Translations under genes and position numbers: made by a program
Notes under the pieces: generated by a model
What the model saw: the letters and a program-made list of their open reading frames with translations, nothing else
Told to the model about the DNA's origin: nothing
Database searches by the model: none
NCBI GenBank assembly: GCA_913056455.1
Contig: CAJXMJ010000001.1
Span: 1,116,001-1,180,000, forward strand
Source: an uncultured Fodinibius sp.
GTDB lineage: Bacteria; Bacteroidota; Rhodothermia; Balneolales; Balneolaceae
Reading direction: 5' to 3'
DNA: 64,000 nt
Shown: positions 53,839-62,027 of the stretch, piece by piece
How positions within the stretch are numbered: position 1 is the first letter of the stretch
Layout of the letters: every line of letters begins with the position of its first letter

Positions 53839-55290
53839 CTACTCTTGATCCAGACGATCCGAAATCATCTCTCGTACCATTTCCGGATTCGCCTTGCCTT
53901 GTGAACGCTGCATAACCTGTCCTATAAAAAAGCCAATCAATCCTTTTTTGCCATCTCTATATCGCTCTACCTCATCGGGATGTTCCTCAATAACTTCATC
54001 AACAATGGGCTCCAAAAAGTCAGTATCTGAAACCTGTACTAAGTTCATTTCTTTCGCCAACTCTTCGGCAGTCTTATCCTCCTCAAGCATGGCATCATAG
54101 ATTTCGGTCATTGCTGATGAATTAATTTTATCGTCCTCTCTCAGCTGTACCAAGCCCGCCAGCCGGTCTTCAGATATCGGAAACTCCTCAATGCCAATAC
54201 TGCGATCATTTAACGTTCGTAACACCTCGGTTAGAATCAAATTAGAAACCGCTTTTGGATTACCCACATGGAGCAGTACCTCTTCATAGAAGTCTGCAAG
54301 ATACCGGTCTTCAGTCAACGTTTGCGCATCATCATTACTCATATCAAACTCATCAATAAAGCGTTGCTTGCGCACATCGGGCATCTCGGGCAGCTCTTCC
54401 TTGATATCTTCAAGCATCTCGTCTGTTACCACTACCGGTGGAATATCCGGCTCGGGAAAGTAGCGATAATCATGGGCTTCTTCCTTAGAACGCATCATGC
54501 GGGTCTCCATTTTGTTGGCATCCCAGAGCAAAGTCTGCTGTATAACCTTTTCGCCCGATTCAATGAGCTCAATCTGACGCTCGATTTCAAAATCAATAGC
54601 TCGCTCCACATTACGAAACGAATTCATATTTTTGAGCTCTGTTCTTGTGCCGAACTCTTCTTGTCCTTTTGGCCGGACCGATACATTGGCATCACATCGC
54701 AAACTCCCTTCTTCCATGTTGCCATCACAGATTTCCAGATACTGTACAATCTGTTTAATTCGCTTCAAATACTCATATGCCTCTTTTGCCGATCGAATAT
54801 CCGGTTCCGATACAATCTCAATTAGGGGCACTCCCGCTCGATTAAGGTCGATTAGCGTGTTAAAAGGGTCCTGATCATGAATAGATTTTCCGGCATCTTC
54901 CTCCATATGGATACGTGTTATGCCGATCTCCTTATCCACTCCATCCGTCGTTATATTAATATGTCCATCGTGGCAGATCGGGGTATCATATTGCGAAATT
55001 TGGTATCCCTTGGGAAGATCCGGGTAAAAATAGTTTTTCCGTGCAAAAATTGATTTTCGGGCGATATCACAGTTCGTAGCCAACCCCATTTTAATAATAT
55101 AACGCACCAGGTTTTCATTGAGTACCGGCAGCGTTCCGGGATGTCCCAAACAGAGTGGAGAAACCTGGGTGTTGGGCGACCCGCCAAATTCTGTAGAAAC
55201 CGGGGCAAAAGCTTTACTTTCTGTTAATAACTGGGCGTGCACTTCTAGCCCAATAACTGCTTCGTAATTCTCGTTAACCAAACTGCTCAT
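53839..55290 (-). CDS. gatB: GatB: aspartyl/glutamyl-tRNA amidotransferase subunit B
   Basis: 483 residues. It starts with YEAVIGLEVHAQLLTESKAFAP and contains the conserved NYFYPDLPKGYQISQYD, IHMEEDAGKSIHD, NRAGVPLIEIVSEPD and GSLRCDANVSVRP, with a C-terminal YqeY-like tail (about 400-480). With GatA and GatC, which are not in the window, it converts Glu-tRNA(Gln) or Asp-tRNA(Asn) to the amide. Confidence 0.97.
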   Translation of the reverse strand: MSSLVNENYEAVIGLEVHAQLLTESKAFAPVSTEFGGSPNTQVSPLCLGHPGTLPVLNENLVRYIIKMGLATNCDIARKSIFARKNYFYPDLPKGYQISQYDTPICHDGHINITTDGVDKEIGITRIHMEEDAGKSIHDQDPFNTLIDLNRAGVPLIEIVSEPDIRSAKEAYEYLKRIKQIVQYLEICDGNMEEGSLRCDANVSVRPKGQEEFGTRTELKNMNSFRNVERAIDFEIERQIELIESGEKVIQQTLLWDANKMETRMMRSKEEAHDYRYFPEPDIPPVVVTDEMLEDIKEELPEMPDVRKQRFIDEFDMSNDDAQTLTEDRYLADFYEEVLLHVGNPKAVSNLILTEVLRTLNDRSIGIEEFPISEDRLAGLVQLREDDKINSSAMTEIYDAMLEEDKTAEELAKEMNLVQVSDTDFLEPIVDEVIEEHPDEVERYRDGKKGLIGFFIGQVMQRSQGKANPEMVREMISDRLDQE

Positions 55291-55473
55291 TACTTATGAT
55301 TTATGTTACTTTAAATGGAATATTCTAAAATACGATGTCGACCCGACATGAGCTCTCAATCACAGAAAACAAATGCGTTTTCATGAACTCATTTTGGTGA
55401 CGAAAGATATTAAACGTCTGGGACTTTTATTAATCATTCTGGTATAAAATCGGTACATCTTACTGTAATTACA

Positions 55474-56022
55474 ATGAGACTTAAAGAACTGCATGTATTT
55501 GAAGAAAGCAACCACCTTTTGTGGGGTCTAATTATTCTGGTTGCTACATCTTTGGGAACGTATTTGCTGGTTGGTTCTTTTGTGACAATGGAATGGTATC
55601 CTTTTAATATAAGACAGCTGCTGGCATTAGGGCTTTTTGGGATTAGCTTCGCCGGAATTATCAGTTTATCAGAACCGCTGTACCATTTTATACTCTACTT
55701 TGATGATGACCTGCTAATCATTGATATCAAGAAGGGAGATACAAAAACCGATACCCTTAAGATTCCCGTCGATCATATTCAACACCTGAAATTTGCCCCG
55801 CATAATCCCCGCGATGCCGATGAAGCCCTGTTCGATTTCTCCACAAATTACCACCTGCTCTATAAGAAAAAAGATGATGCCACCTTTCATAAACTTCTTG
55901 GAGACCAATCTGCCTCAATCACTCTTAAGGTAGATGATATAGCAGATATCATGCGATTTATCAGCAACCGAAATCCGGATATTGAAATTCCAAGAGAACA
56001 AGCTGCCTATTTTAATCTGTAA
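55474..56022 (+). CDS. Small membrane protein of unknown function
   Basis: 182 residues. Two membrane helices (about 15-37 and 47-70) are followed by a soluble part with short beta strands (DDDLLIIDIKKGDTKTDTLKIPVDHIQHLKF) that recalls PH-like domains of small bacterial membrane proteins. No family is recognised with confidence. It stands alone, divergent from gatB and convergent with the lipoprotein gene at 56179. Confidence 0.7.
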   Translation: MRLKELHVFEESNHLLWGLIILVATSLGTYLLVGSFVTMEWYPFNIRQLLALGLFGISFAGIISLSEPLYHFILYFDDDLLIIDIKKGDTKTDTLKIPVDHIQHLKFAPHNPRDADEALFDFSTNYHLLYKKKDDATFHKLLGDQSASITLKVDDIADIMRFISNRNPDIEIPREQAAYFNL

Positions 56023-56086
56023 ACCGATGTCAATTAGTGTTTGTTATTCAACCCACCGTTACATTCTTAAGAAACCTTAAATAAAT

Positions 56087-56142
56087 AAATGCCACCACCC
56101 TAAGGCGATGGCATCAAAGGTATCTATCTCTATCAGAGTAGT
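56087..56142 (-). repeat. 56-bp direct repeat copy A with terminator hairpin
   Basis: On the minus strand it reads ACTACTCTGATAGAGATAGA, then a stem TGCCATCGCC-loop-GGTGGTGGCA-like hairpin and TTTATTT. It lies 37 bp after the stop of the PKD/beta-helix lipoprotein gene and should act as its terminator. It matches copy B (57978-58033) at 54 of 56 positions. Confidence 0.85.
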
Positions 56143-56178
56143 TTTATTTATTAGAAATTAGCATTAACCAATGGAGCA

Positions 56179-57897
56179 TCAGTTACAGACTTCGCCGCTG
56201 CCAGAACCCCAACGTAAACTACCACCTTGATCAGCAACCCCAATCTCTCCATTTTCGTAATCAGCGGAACATCGAGGATCTGCCCCATTAGACCAAGTAT
56301 TTCCTAAGGCAGGGATTTCCGAAGTCACCTCTCCACTACGCGAAACCTGAACGTCCCAGCCTCCGACGTTTTGAAAAATATTATTTCCGAGTTCCTCTGA
56401 GGTACCTAAGTCCACATAGAAATCATTGTCATTAGGTAAATTAGGACCGCCAATATCTATCGCACTCGTATTAATATCTCTAAATGTTGTGCCCCTGACT
56501 ATCAATGTACCGTCGAGTTGTCGAATAGCATCATACGCCAAATTCACATTTGACTCTTGTGTAAGAACTCCCTCTATAATACTATTCGTAACTTTCACAA
56601 CCGATCCCCTCATCATAATGGCCGACCACTGTGTGAACTTAATACTCGAGTTATTGACCTCAATATTAGTGTTGGGCTGAGTATTGTTCATAACGATACC
56701 ATACTTAAAACGTTCGCCCGATTCTGTACCAGATTTACTGGTAATAGTAACCTCTTCAAGCGTTAAATTAACTTCATCCTTTAATTCAAACGCAGAATCA
56801 TTTACGTTTCCACTACCAGCATTGAACATGGAGTTTTCTACATTTATAGTGAGGTTATTAACGTCATCTACATCAATAACCCCCCCATCTCCTGGGTTTG
56901 AAAAATCGGTATCTGAAATATTAAATTTCACATTTCCCGTATTAAATCGATTCGTGTAAGCCAAACTCACATTATTACCATCGAAGAGATTGCGAGCCCC
57001 ATCATATCCCTTTAATTCCAAAGTGATATTATTGCCGGTCGAAATACCTTTCCCTTCCTCGGCATTCATCGTTATGGTTACGTCTTCTAAGACCACAGTT
57101 GAGCTATTCATGTCGGTTCCACTCGTCACAAATACCGCATCCGGATCACCATTAAAAGTACCGCCGGTATAGCCGTTTTCAATTTTTAAATGTCGGAGTG
57201 TCACACCTTCTCCTACGTATATTGCAGGATCACCATCGACGTCAGGACTTTGAATATGGATATTATTTCGATCTACTCCCTGATCTCCTTTTACAATCAA
57301 GTCACCTGAAAAACTCAAAGGAAAACTTTCACCATTAGCCTGATCATATAATCCCTCAGCAACACGTATTGTATCTATATCCAAGAAGGCATCATTCTCA
57401 TTTTGATCATATACAGACAGTGCCTTTGTGATCGTTTTTAATGGACTGTTTTCCATATATCCATTAATATCTCCGTCAGCACCATTGTTGGCATCCACAA
57501 AAAGACGCTTTGCAATAGCCGAAAAAACCACCTCATCGGTATCACTTTCATCATCCGAAGTGACCTCAAGCTGCAATGTATACTCTCCGGGCAAATCCGG
57601 GATAAAGCTGGGACTCTCTGTATCTGCATCACTTAATGACGCACTACTATTTGCTGGCTGGCTATCAATTGTCCACGAATAACTTACGCTACCACTACCG
57701 CTCGACCCAGATCCATCTGCCACTATCTCAAAGCCTACAATTTCATCTGAGTCACTGCCCGCATCTGCCGTTGCACTTGCTACAGGTGAATTATCTCCAC
57801 CTCCGTTATCATTATCAGGCCCCGTACTGCTATCACTGCACCCAAAGAAAAGCATTATCGATATGAATATACTGATTAGTGTGGCTTTATTAATCAT
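56179..57897 (-). CDS. PKD plus beta-helix surface lipoprotein
   Basis: 572 residues with a lipobox (FFGC) and a Ser/Asn/Gly linker with STGPDND. A PKD-like domain (about 35-130; SYSWTIDSQPANS and FIPDLPGEYTLQLEV) is followed by a DUF1565-type parallel beta-helix (about 133-570), opening with LFVDANNGADGDINGYMENSP and having rung-like VTLRHLKIENG and NITLELKG repeats. Such proteins are surface-exposed binding or carbohydrate-active types. No catalytic residues can be assigned. The gene is flanked on both sides by the 56-bp direct repeat. Confidence 0.85.
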   Translation of the reverse strand: MINKATLISIFISIMLFFGCSDSSTGPDNDNGGGDNSPVASATADAGSDSDEIVGFEIVADGSGSSGSGSVSYSWTIDSQPANSSASLSDADTESPSFIPDLPGEYTLQLEVTSDDESDTDEVVFSAIAKRLFVDANNGADGDINGYMENSPLKTITKALSVYDQNENDAFLDIDTIRVAEGLYDQANGESFPLSFSGDLIVKGDQGVDRNNIHIQSPDVDGDPAIYVGEGVTLRHLKIENGYTGGTFNGDPDAVFVTSGTDMNSSTVVLEDVTITMNAEEGKGISTGNNITLELKGYDGARNLFDGNNVSLAYTNRFNTGNVKFNISDTDFSNPGDGGVIDVDDVNNLTINVENSMFNAGSGNVNDSAFELKDEVNLTLEEVTITSKSGTESGERFKYGIVMNNTQPNTNIEVNNSSIKFTQWSAIMMRGSVVKVTNSIIEGVLTQESNVNLAYDAIRQLDGTLIVRGTTFRDINTSAIDIGGPNLPNDNDFYVDLGTSEELGNNIFQNVGGWDVQVSRSGEVTSEIPALGNTWSNGADPRCSADYENGEIGVADQGGSLRWGSGSGEVCN

Positions 57898-57977
57898 ACT
57901 GTCAAGTTTTTAAATTCGGTGATTGAAAGGTTTCTATTATTATATACGATAGAAAAATGCTAAGGAGCTCAAAATTA

Positions 57978-58033
57978 AAATGCCACCGCCCTAAGGCGAT
58001 GGCATCCAAGGTATCTATCTCTATCAGAGTAGT
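57978..58033 (-). repeat. 56-bp direct repeat copy B with terminator hairpin
   Basis: Same orientation and sequence as copy A except for two substitutions. On the minus strand TGCCATCGCC pairs with GGGCGGTGGCA, followed by TTTTAATTTT. It starts 7 bp after the stop of the collagen-like lipoprotein gene. A second small hairpin CTCT-GAT-AGAG precedes the main stem in both copies. Confidence 0.87.
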
Positions 58034-58040
58034 GTCGCTT

Positions 58041-58895
58041 CTATTTATAAAAACCATAATACTCGGCTACTTCACTATAATTTGAAAGATCCAATTTATC
58101 GGGAATAATAGTATCCCCTTTCTGTTTGCGGTTATCCACCGTTTCGCTGGATTCTATTCGTACGATCACGATTGGATCATAGACCTCACCCGTGCCCTCT
58201 GATCGACTTATTACAAAAGTTCCATTAACATCTGCATAATAAAATTTATAAGTAGAACCATATGCAGTACCTGGAATCTGATATTTCCAGCCATTTTCAC
58301 TTACCATATACACAAGCCACGCACTTTTATTAATTTCTTCCTGACTTAAGTTTATGCTTACACTCATTTCGTGGTCAGCTGAAAAATCATGCTCCGGAAA
58401 GATATACCGCGTTACATTGGCATTACCATCAGCACCTTTCAGATTTAAAGGAGTTCCCCAGCCACTGGCGGTTTTGGGGCCATATAACTCATAGTTGCTT
58501 TTATCAAGATAATAATCTCCCTCAACACCTAATGAAGCATCGGGAGTACCGGTGCCTGCATAAATCTGGCTGCCATCGGCCCCATCCTGTCCGTCAGCCC
58601 CATCTTGACCGTCTTCACCCATTAATACAATAATCGGATTTCCCCATCCATCATCTTTGGGTCCGTAATATTCGCCCGAGGTGGTATTAAGATAGTAATC
58701 CCCCTCTTGGCCAATATCAGAAGTGGGAGCATCGGGACCGGCGTACATAACGCTGCCGTCTTCACCTGCAGGTCCAATCGGCCCTACCTCTCCCTGCGGA
58801 CCTTGGGGACCTTCTGATCCCGAAGGTCCTTCGCAGGCTAACGAAATTAAGCTTACCAAAAGAATACTTAATACAATTCGACTTACTTTATACAT
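58041..58895 (-). CDS. Collagen-like lipoprotein
   Basis: 284 residues with a lipobox (SLAC). A Gly-X-Y stretch (about 22-48; GPSGSEGPQGPQGEVGPIGP) is followed by two copies of a ~55-residue unit built on YAGxxxPxxxxGxEGDYYL and YGPKxxGWGxP, separated by GEDGQDGADGQDGADGS. A C-terminal globular domain (about 165-284) follows. The unit type occurs in surface and tail-fibre-like proteins of Bacteroidota. It is probably a surface adhesin or structural protein; binding partner unknown. Confidence 0.85.
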   Translation of the reverse strand: MYKVSRIVLSILLVSLISLACEGPSGSEGPQGPQGEVGPIGPAGEDGSVMYAGPDAPTSDIGQEGDYYLNTTSGEYYGPKDDGWGNPIIVLMGEDGQDGADGQDGADGSQIYAGTGTPDASLGVEGDYYLDKSNYELYGPKTASGWGTPLNLKGADGNANVTRYIFPEHDFSADHEMSVSINLSQEEINKSAWLVYMVSENGWKYQIPGTAYGSTYKFYYADVNGTFVISRSEGTGEVYDPIVIVRIESSETVDNRKQKGDTIIPDKLDLSNYSEVAEYYGFYK

Positions 58896-58979
58896 AACTC
58901 TCCATTTTTTTATTTAGCTATTATTAGCTGTTGAGGTTCCATAGGTAACTACGAAATGCAGAACAAAATCAGCTCAAAA

Positions 58980-59013
58980 GAAAAGGCGAGGCACTATTAA
59001 CGCCCCGCCTTTT
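58980..59013 (-). terminator. Terminator after the three-repeat beta-helix lipoprotein gene
   Basis: On the minus strand AAAAGGCGGGGC pairs with GCCTCGCCTTTT (one G-U pair), with a T-rich tail. It is unrelated in sequence to the 56-bp repeat terminators. Confidence 0.82.
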
Positions 59014-59052
59014 AACAGCTATTTGAATATAAAACTATACCCTACAATAAAC

Positions 59053-60490
59053 TTAGTAGGTGTATAAATCGTCATTGTTATTATTTAGATACGTAACGTT
59101 ACTTCCTATATTGAGCTGAGCTCCTCGACTATTTCTTACAATAATGCCATAGTTAGCGCTATTCTCAATGGCTGCATTTGATAAATTCAGGTATGCATCA
59201 CTATGAACCCCTAAATTCCCAGAACTCATATATATATCCAGGTCTTTGCCGCCCCCATACTCTATCAAGATATGGTCCATCTCATTCTCAAGTGAGCCCG
59301 AAGAAACCCATATACCTCCCCAAGCACCTTTGGCCTTAGATCGACCACTAAATACAATAGGATCGTTGGCTGTACCTAATGCTTTTATATATCCGGGACT
59401 GTTTCCTCCGGGAACTTTTAAAACTACATCAGTTCCCATTTCAAGAAGTGCTCCAGCTTCAACTGTTACCCCTTTCTCGATGGAGACGGTAGAAGTGAAA
59501 TAGTAGGTTCCGTTATTCAGATTGCTCCAAGTCTCAGACCCGGAAGATTCTGTATCTCCTCCATAAACTTCAACGTCCCCTCCATTGAAATTAGTTTGAT
59601 TATCGATAAAATCGATCTGTGTTAGATGAATATGCATATCGTGATTAGCGTTATTGTCAAACTCAGAGTTCTCCAAGGTAAAATCGGAACCGTCTCTTCG
59701 GGTTTCAATTCCATAACCCGCACTTCCTGTAAAGGAAACATTACGAAGGGTTATCTTTGCATTATCGATCACCATATTGGTTTTTCCAAAGTAGGTTGCC
59801 ATAGTAGTACTGCCACCATAGCTGATATCTACGTGCTCCATGATATTATCGACGGAGGCAGAACCGATAAATATACCGCGCCATGCCCCTGCAGTTTTAC
59901 TGGTACCGGTAAACACAATTTTATTAGATGCTGTCCCTACAGCCTCAATAACAGCACCATTGCGCACAACAATGCCGGCATCCGGAACAAACTCAAATTC
60001 TACACCTTCATTAATTACGATGTGATGCTCAAATTCAACATTGTTTTCGATTTGAAATTTGGCACCATCCAATGCGGCAACGGTCATATCCCCCGTAGTA
60101 CCACCGCCAAAAGCCGTCACATATCCTCCGTCAAACGTACTTCCCGCATCCACATACCCTATTTGACTAATATGGATGTAGGCATGATAATCGCCATTTT
60201 CGGAAAAGGTCATATTCTGCATGGGAAATTCAGAACCGTCTCTTCGGGTATGAATTCCATGTCCACCGCTGTTGGTAATAGAAACATCTGCCAGCTGTAC
60301 CTTGGCCTGATCAATCGTAAGTGCAGCAGGGTCAAAGTAAATACCCGCTTCTTTACTACCAGCATATTCTATGGTTGTATGACTTATTTCATTTTCTACG
60401 GTATTTGATGAGATATGAATACCTCCCCAATATCCATTTGATTTTTCTTCGCCTGTCAAAGTAATAGGCTCTCCCGCAGTTCCTGACGAA
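59053..60490 (-). repeat. Internal tandem repeat of the beta-helix gene
   Basis: Three coding units, roughly 60490-60100, 59940-59560 and 59380-59053, encode related sequences. The base string GAACCGTCTCTTCGGGT recurs at both ~59689 and ~60231, showing that units 1 and 2 are still similar in DNA. The third unit is more diverged and shorter. Confidence 0.65.
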
Positions 60491-61071
60491 ACAAATACTG
60501 AATTATCTGAATTGATATGAAGGCCGGCATCTGAGGCAAATTCTACCGTTACACCCGGCTCAATAGTCAATTTAGCACCAGATCTAACATCTATATAAGC
60601 CGTTACGCGATAAAAATTGTCTGCGGTCCAAGTTTCATCTTCAGTAATATCCTCACTGATTATCACAACATCCGATTCAGCCGCTATCGTAACATCATCC
60701 TGATCGGATTCACCATTCCCATCACTAACCGTTACGGTAGCCACATAGTCGCCGGCCACATCGGGAGTAAAAGTTGGATTTTCTGCCTGATCATCAGACA
60801 GCTGTGAGCTACTTCCGGACGGGCTATTCAAATTCCAGCTAAAAGAAAGGTTATCGCCGTCGGGATCCGAGGACCCTGATGCATCTAAAGTCACCTGTTG
60901 CCCCACATCAATAGTTTGCGCATCTGCATCAGCCTCAGCAGATGGAGCCTGATTAGTTGGTGGATTATTTGTACTACCCGTATTGTTAGAACTCGAAGGA
61001 CTGTTGCTGCAAGCACTAAATAGCATTAATGCCATGATCGATATTCCAAGTAACATTCGTATCATCTTCAT
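59053..61071 (-). CDS. PKD plus three-repeat beta-helix surface lipoprotein
   Basis: 672 residues with a lipobox (FSAC) and an Asn/Ser/Pro linker. A PKD-like domain (about 40-133; SFSWNLNSPSGSSS, FTPDVAGDYVATVTVSDGNG) is followed by three tandem beta-helix units of about 160-190 residues. Each opens like GYWGGIHISSNTVENEISHTTIEYAG, GAWRGIFIGSASVDNIMEHVDISYGG or GAWGGIWVSSGSLENEMDHILIEYGG. Units 1 and 2 also share HTRRDGS/ETRRDGS. The gene faces the ECF sigma gene across a 278-bp gap. Probable surface protein; no catalytic site recognised. Confidence 0.86.
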   Translation of the reverse strand: MKMIRMLLGISIMALMLFSACSNSPSSSNNTGSTNNPPTNQAPSAEADADAQTIDVGQQVTLDASGSSDPDGDNLSFSWNLNSPSGSSSQLSDDQAENPTFTPDVAGDYVATVTVSDGNGESDQDDVTIAAESDVVIISEDITEDETWTADNFYRVTAYIDVRSGAKLTIEPGVTVEFASDAGLHINSDNSVFVSSGTAGEPITLTGEEKSNGYWGGIHISSNTVENEISHTTIEYAGSKEAGIYFDPAALTIDQAKVQLADVSITNSGGHGIHTRRDGSEFPMQNMTFSENGDYHAYIHISQIGYVDAGSTFDGGYVTAFGGGTTGDMTVAALDGAKFQIENNVEFEHHIVINEGVEFEFVPDAGIVVRNGAVIEAVGTASNKIVFTGTSKTAGAWRGIFIGSASVDNIMEHVDISYGGSTTMATYFGKTNMVIDNAKITLRNVSFTGSAGYGIETRRDGSDFTLENSEFDNNANHDMHIHLTQIDFIDNQTNFNGGDVEVYGGDTESSGSETWSNLNNGTYYFTSTVSIEKGVTVEAGALLEMGTDVVLKVPGGNSPGYIKALGTANDPIVFSGRSKAKGAWGGIWVSSGSLENEMDHILIEYGGGKDLDIYMSSGNLGVHSDAYLNLSNAAIENSANYGIIVRNSRGAQLNIGSNVTYLNNNNDDLYTY

Positions 61072-61349
61072 AGTCGTATTTTTTTAATAGTTTTTTAAAG
61101 CCAGTTATTAGGGAATATTCCCCGCTACTAATGGAATACGCAGCCAAAAAGTGAAAGAGCTCAAACCAACCCTGTTTTTTTGACCGGTCAAGGTATAACT
61201 TTTTATAGAAGAGAGTGTGTATAAGTAAACTGGCGTATAACGAATAATTTATGTTAATTGGGTCAAAATTAATTCATCGTGAAAGCATAAGGCATTAATA
61301 TCAGGGATATGCCTGTCAGCTTTGATTAACAAAATAGACTACAGACAAA
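61072..61349. other. Divergent region between beta-helix lipoprotein and ECF sigma genes
   Basis: 278 bp. It contains the perfect 12-bp palindrome TTGACCGGTCAA (61180-61191), directly followed by TATAACTTTTTATAG. The palindrome is a candidate operator for either side. No small gene and no RNA is recognised. Confidence 0.4.
61180..61191. promoter_or_regulatory. 12-bp palindrome in the lipoprotein/sigma divergent region
   Basis: TTGACCGGTCAA is a perfect palindrome about 160 bp upstream of the sigma gene and about 110 bp upstream of the lipoprotein gene. It could be a binding site for a dimeric regulator. No matching regulator is identified. Confidence 0.4.
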
Positions 61350-61928
61350 ATGAGTACAGGCTCAGAAGTAACACAGCTACTTGTACGTCTTAGGAAAGGG
61401 GAAGAAGGAGTTTTTGACAAAATATATCCTCTTATCTACAAAAAATTACATCGTATGGCCCACTCTCATATGATCCGTCAAAGTCCGGATCATACGCTTT
61501 CAAAAACGGAGCTGGTACATGAGGCCTATCTTAAAATGATAGATCAAACCCAGATTGAATTTAATGATAAATCCCATTTTTTAGCTATAGCGTCGCGATG
61601 CATGCGACAAATTTTAATTGACCACGCAAGAAAAAAACATGCTCAAAAGCGAGGTGGGCAAGATAAAGATCTTACGTATGTTGATGGTATCCTGAATGCC
61701 CAAAAACAAAAGGCCGAAGAATTTATAAATATAGATGACGCATTAAATGAATTGGAAAAGCTAAATGAAAGACTGGTCAGAGTCGTTGAAATGCGCTTTT
61801 TCGGAGAGATGACCATTGCTGAAACGGCCACTGCCCTTAACATATCTGAAAGTACTGTAAAGAGAGATTGGATGAAAGCACGGGGATGGCTCTATAATAA
61901 GTTAAAGCAAAGATTTGAAGTAGAGTAA
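61350..61928 (+). CDS. ECF-type RNA polymerase sigma factor (TIGR02999-like)
   Basis: 192 residues. Region 2 (about 8-90) has YPLIYKKLHRMAHSH and HFLAIASRCMRQILIDHARKKHAQKRGG. Region 4 (about 125-188) has VEMRFFGEMTIAETATALNISESTVKRDWMKARGWLY. This form, with the LIDHARKKxAxKRGG segment, is the type that in Planctomycetota, Acidobacteriota and Balneolota is encoded beside a Ser/Thr kinase. No anti-sigma gene is adjacent; the kinase 99 bp downstream is the natural partner. Confidence 0.92.
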   Translation: MSTGSEVTQLLVRLRKGEEGVFDKIYPLIYKKLHRMAHSHMIRQSPDHTLSKTELVHEAYLKMIDQTQIEFNDKSHFLAIASRCMRQILIDHARKKHAQKRGGQDKDLTYVDGILNAQKQKAEEFINIDDALNELEKLNERLVRVVEMRFFGEMTIAETATALNISESTVKRDWMKARGWLYNKLKQRFEVE

Positions 61929-62027
61929 GTGAACTGATTCATGCAATATACTTCGTATATCTAGATAGGTGGCACGAACTTAATACACTGCCCTTTCAGA
62001 CAACAATAACTTATACAGGTCTATGAC

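Noticed and set aside
55335-55349. ATGTCG-ACC-CGACAT hairpin upstream of gatB as an operator
   Set aside because: The arms are only six bases and no second copy or matching regulator was found.
56087-58033. Direct repeats as attachment sites or insertion-sequence ends
   Set aside because: They contain terminator hairpins, sit right after stop codons, and no integrase or transposase gene lies between them.
59626-60408. A 260-codon plus-strand frame opposite the three-repeat beta-helix gene
   Set aside because: It mirrors the repeated beta-helix coding sequence, has low-complexity composition with no domain, while the minus-strand frame has a lipobox, PKD domain and regular repeats.
61965-61985. 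GGTGGCACGAACTTAATA as a sigma-54 (-24/-12) promoter for the kinase gene
   Set aside because: The -24-like GG is present but the required TTGC at -12 is missing.
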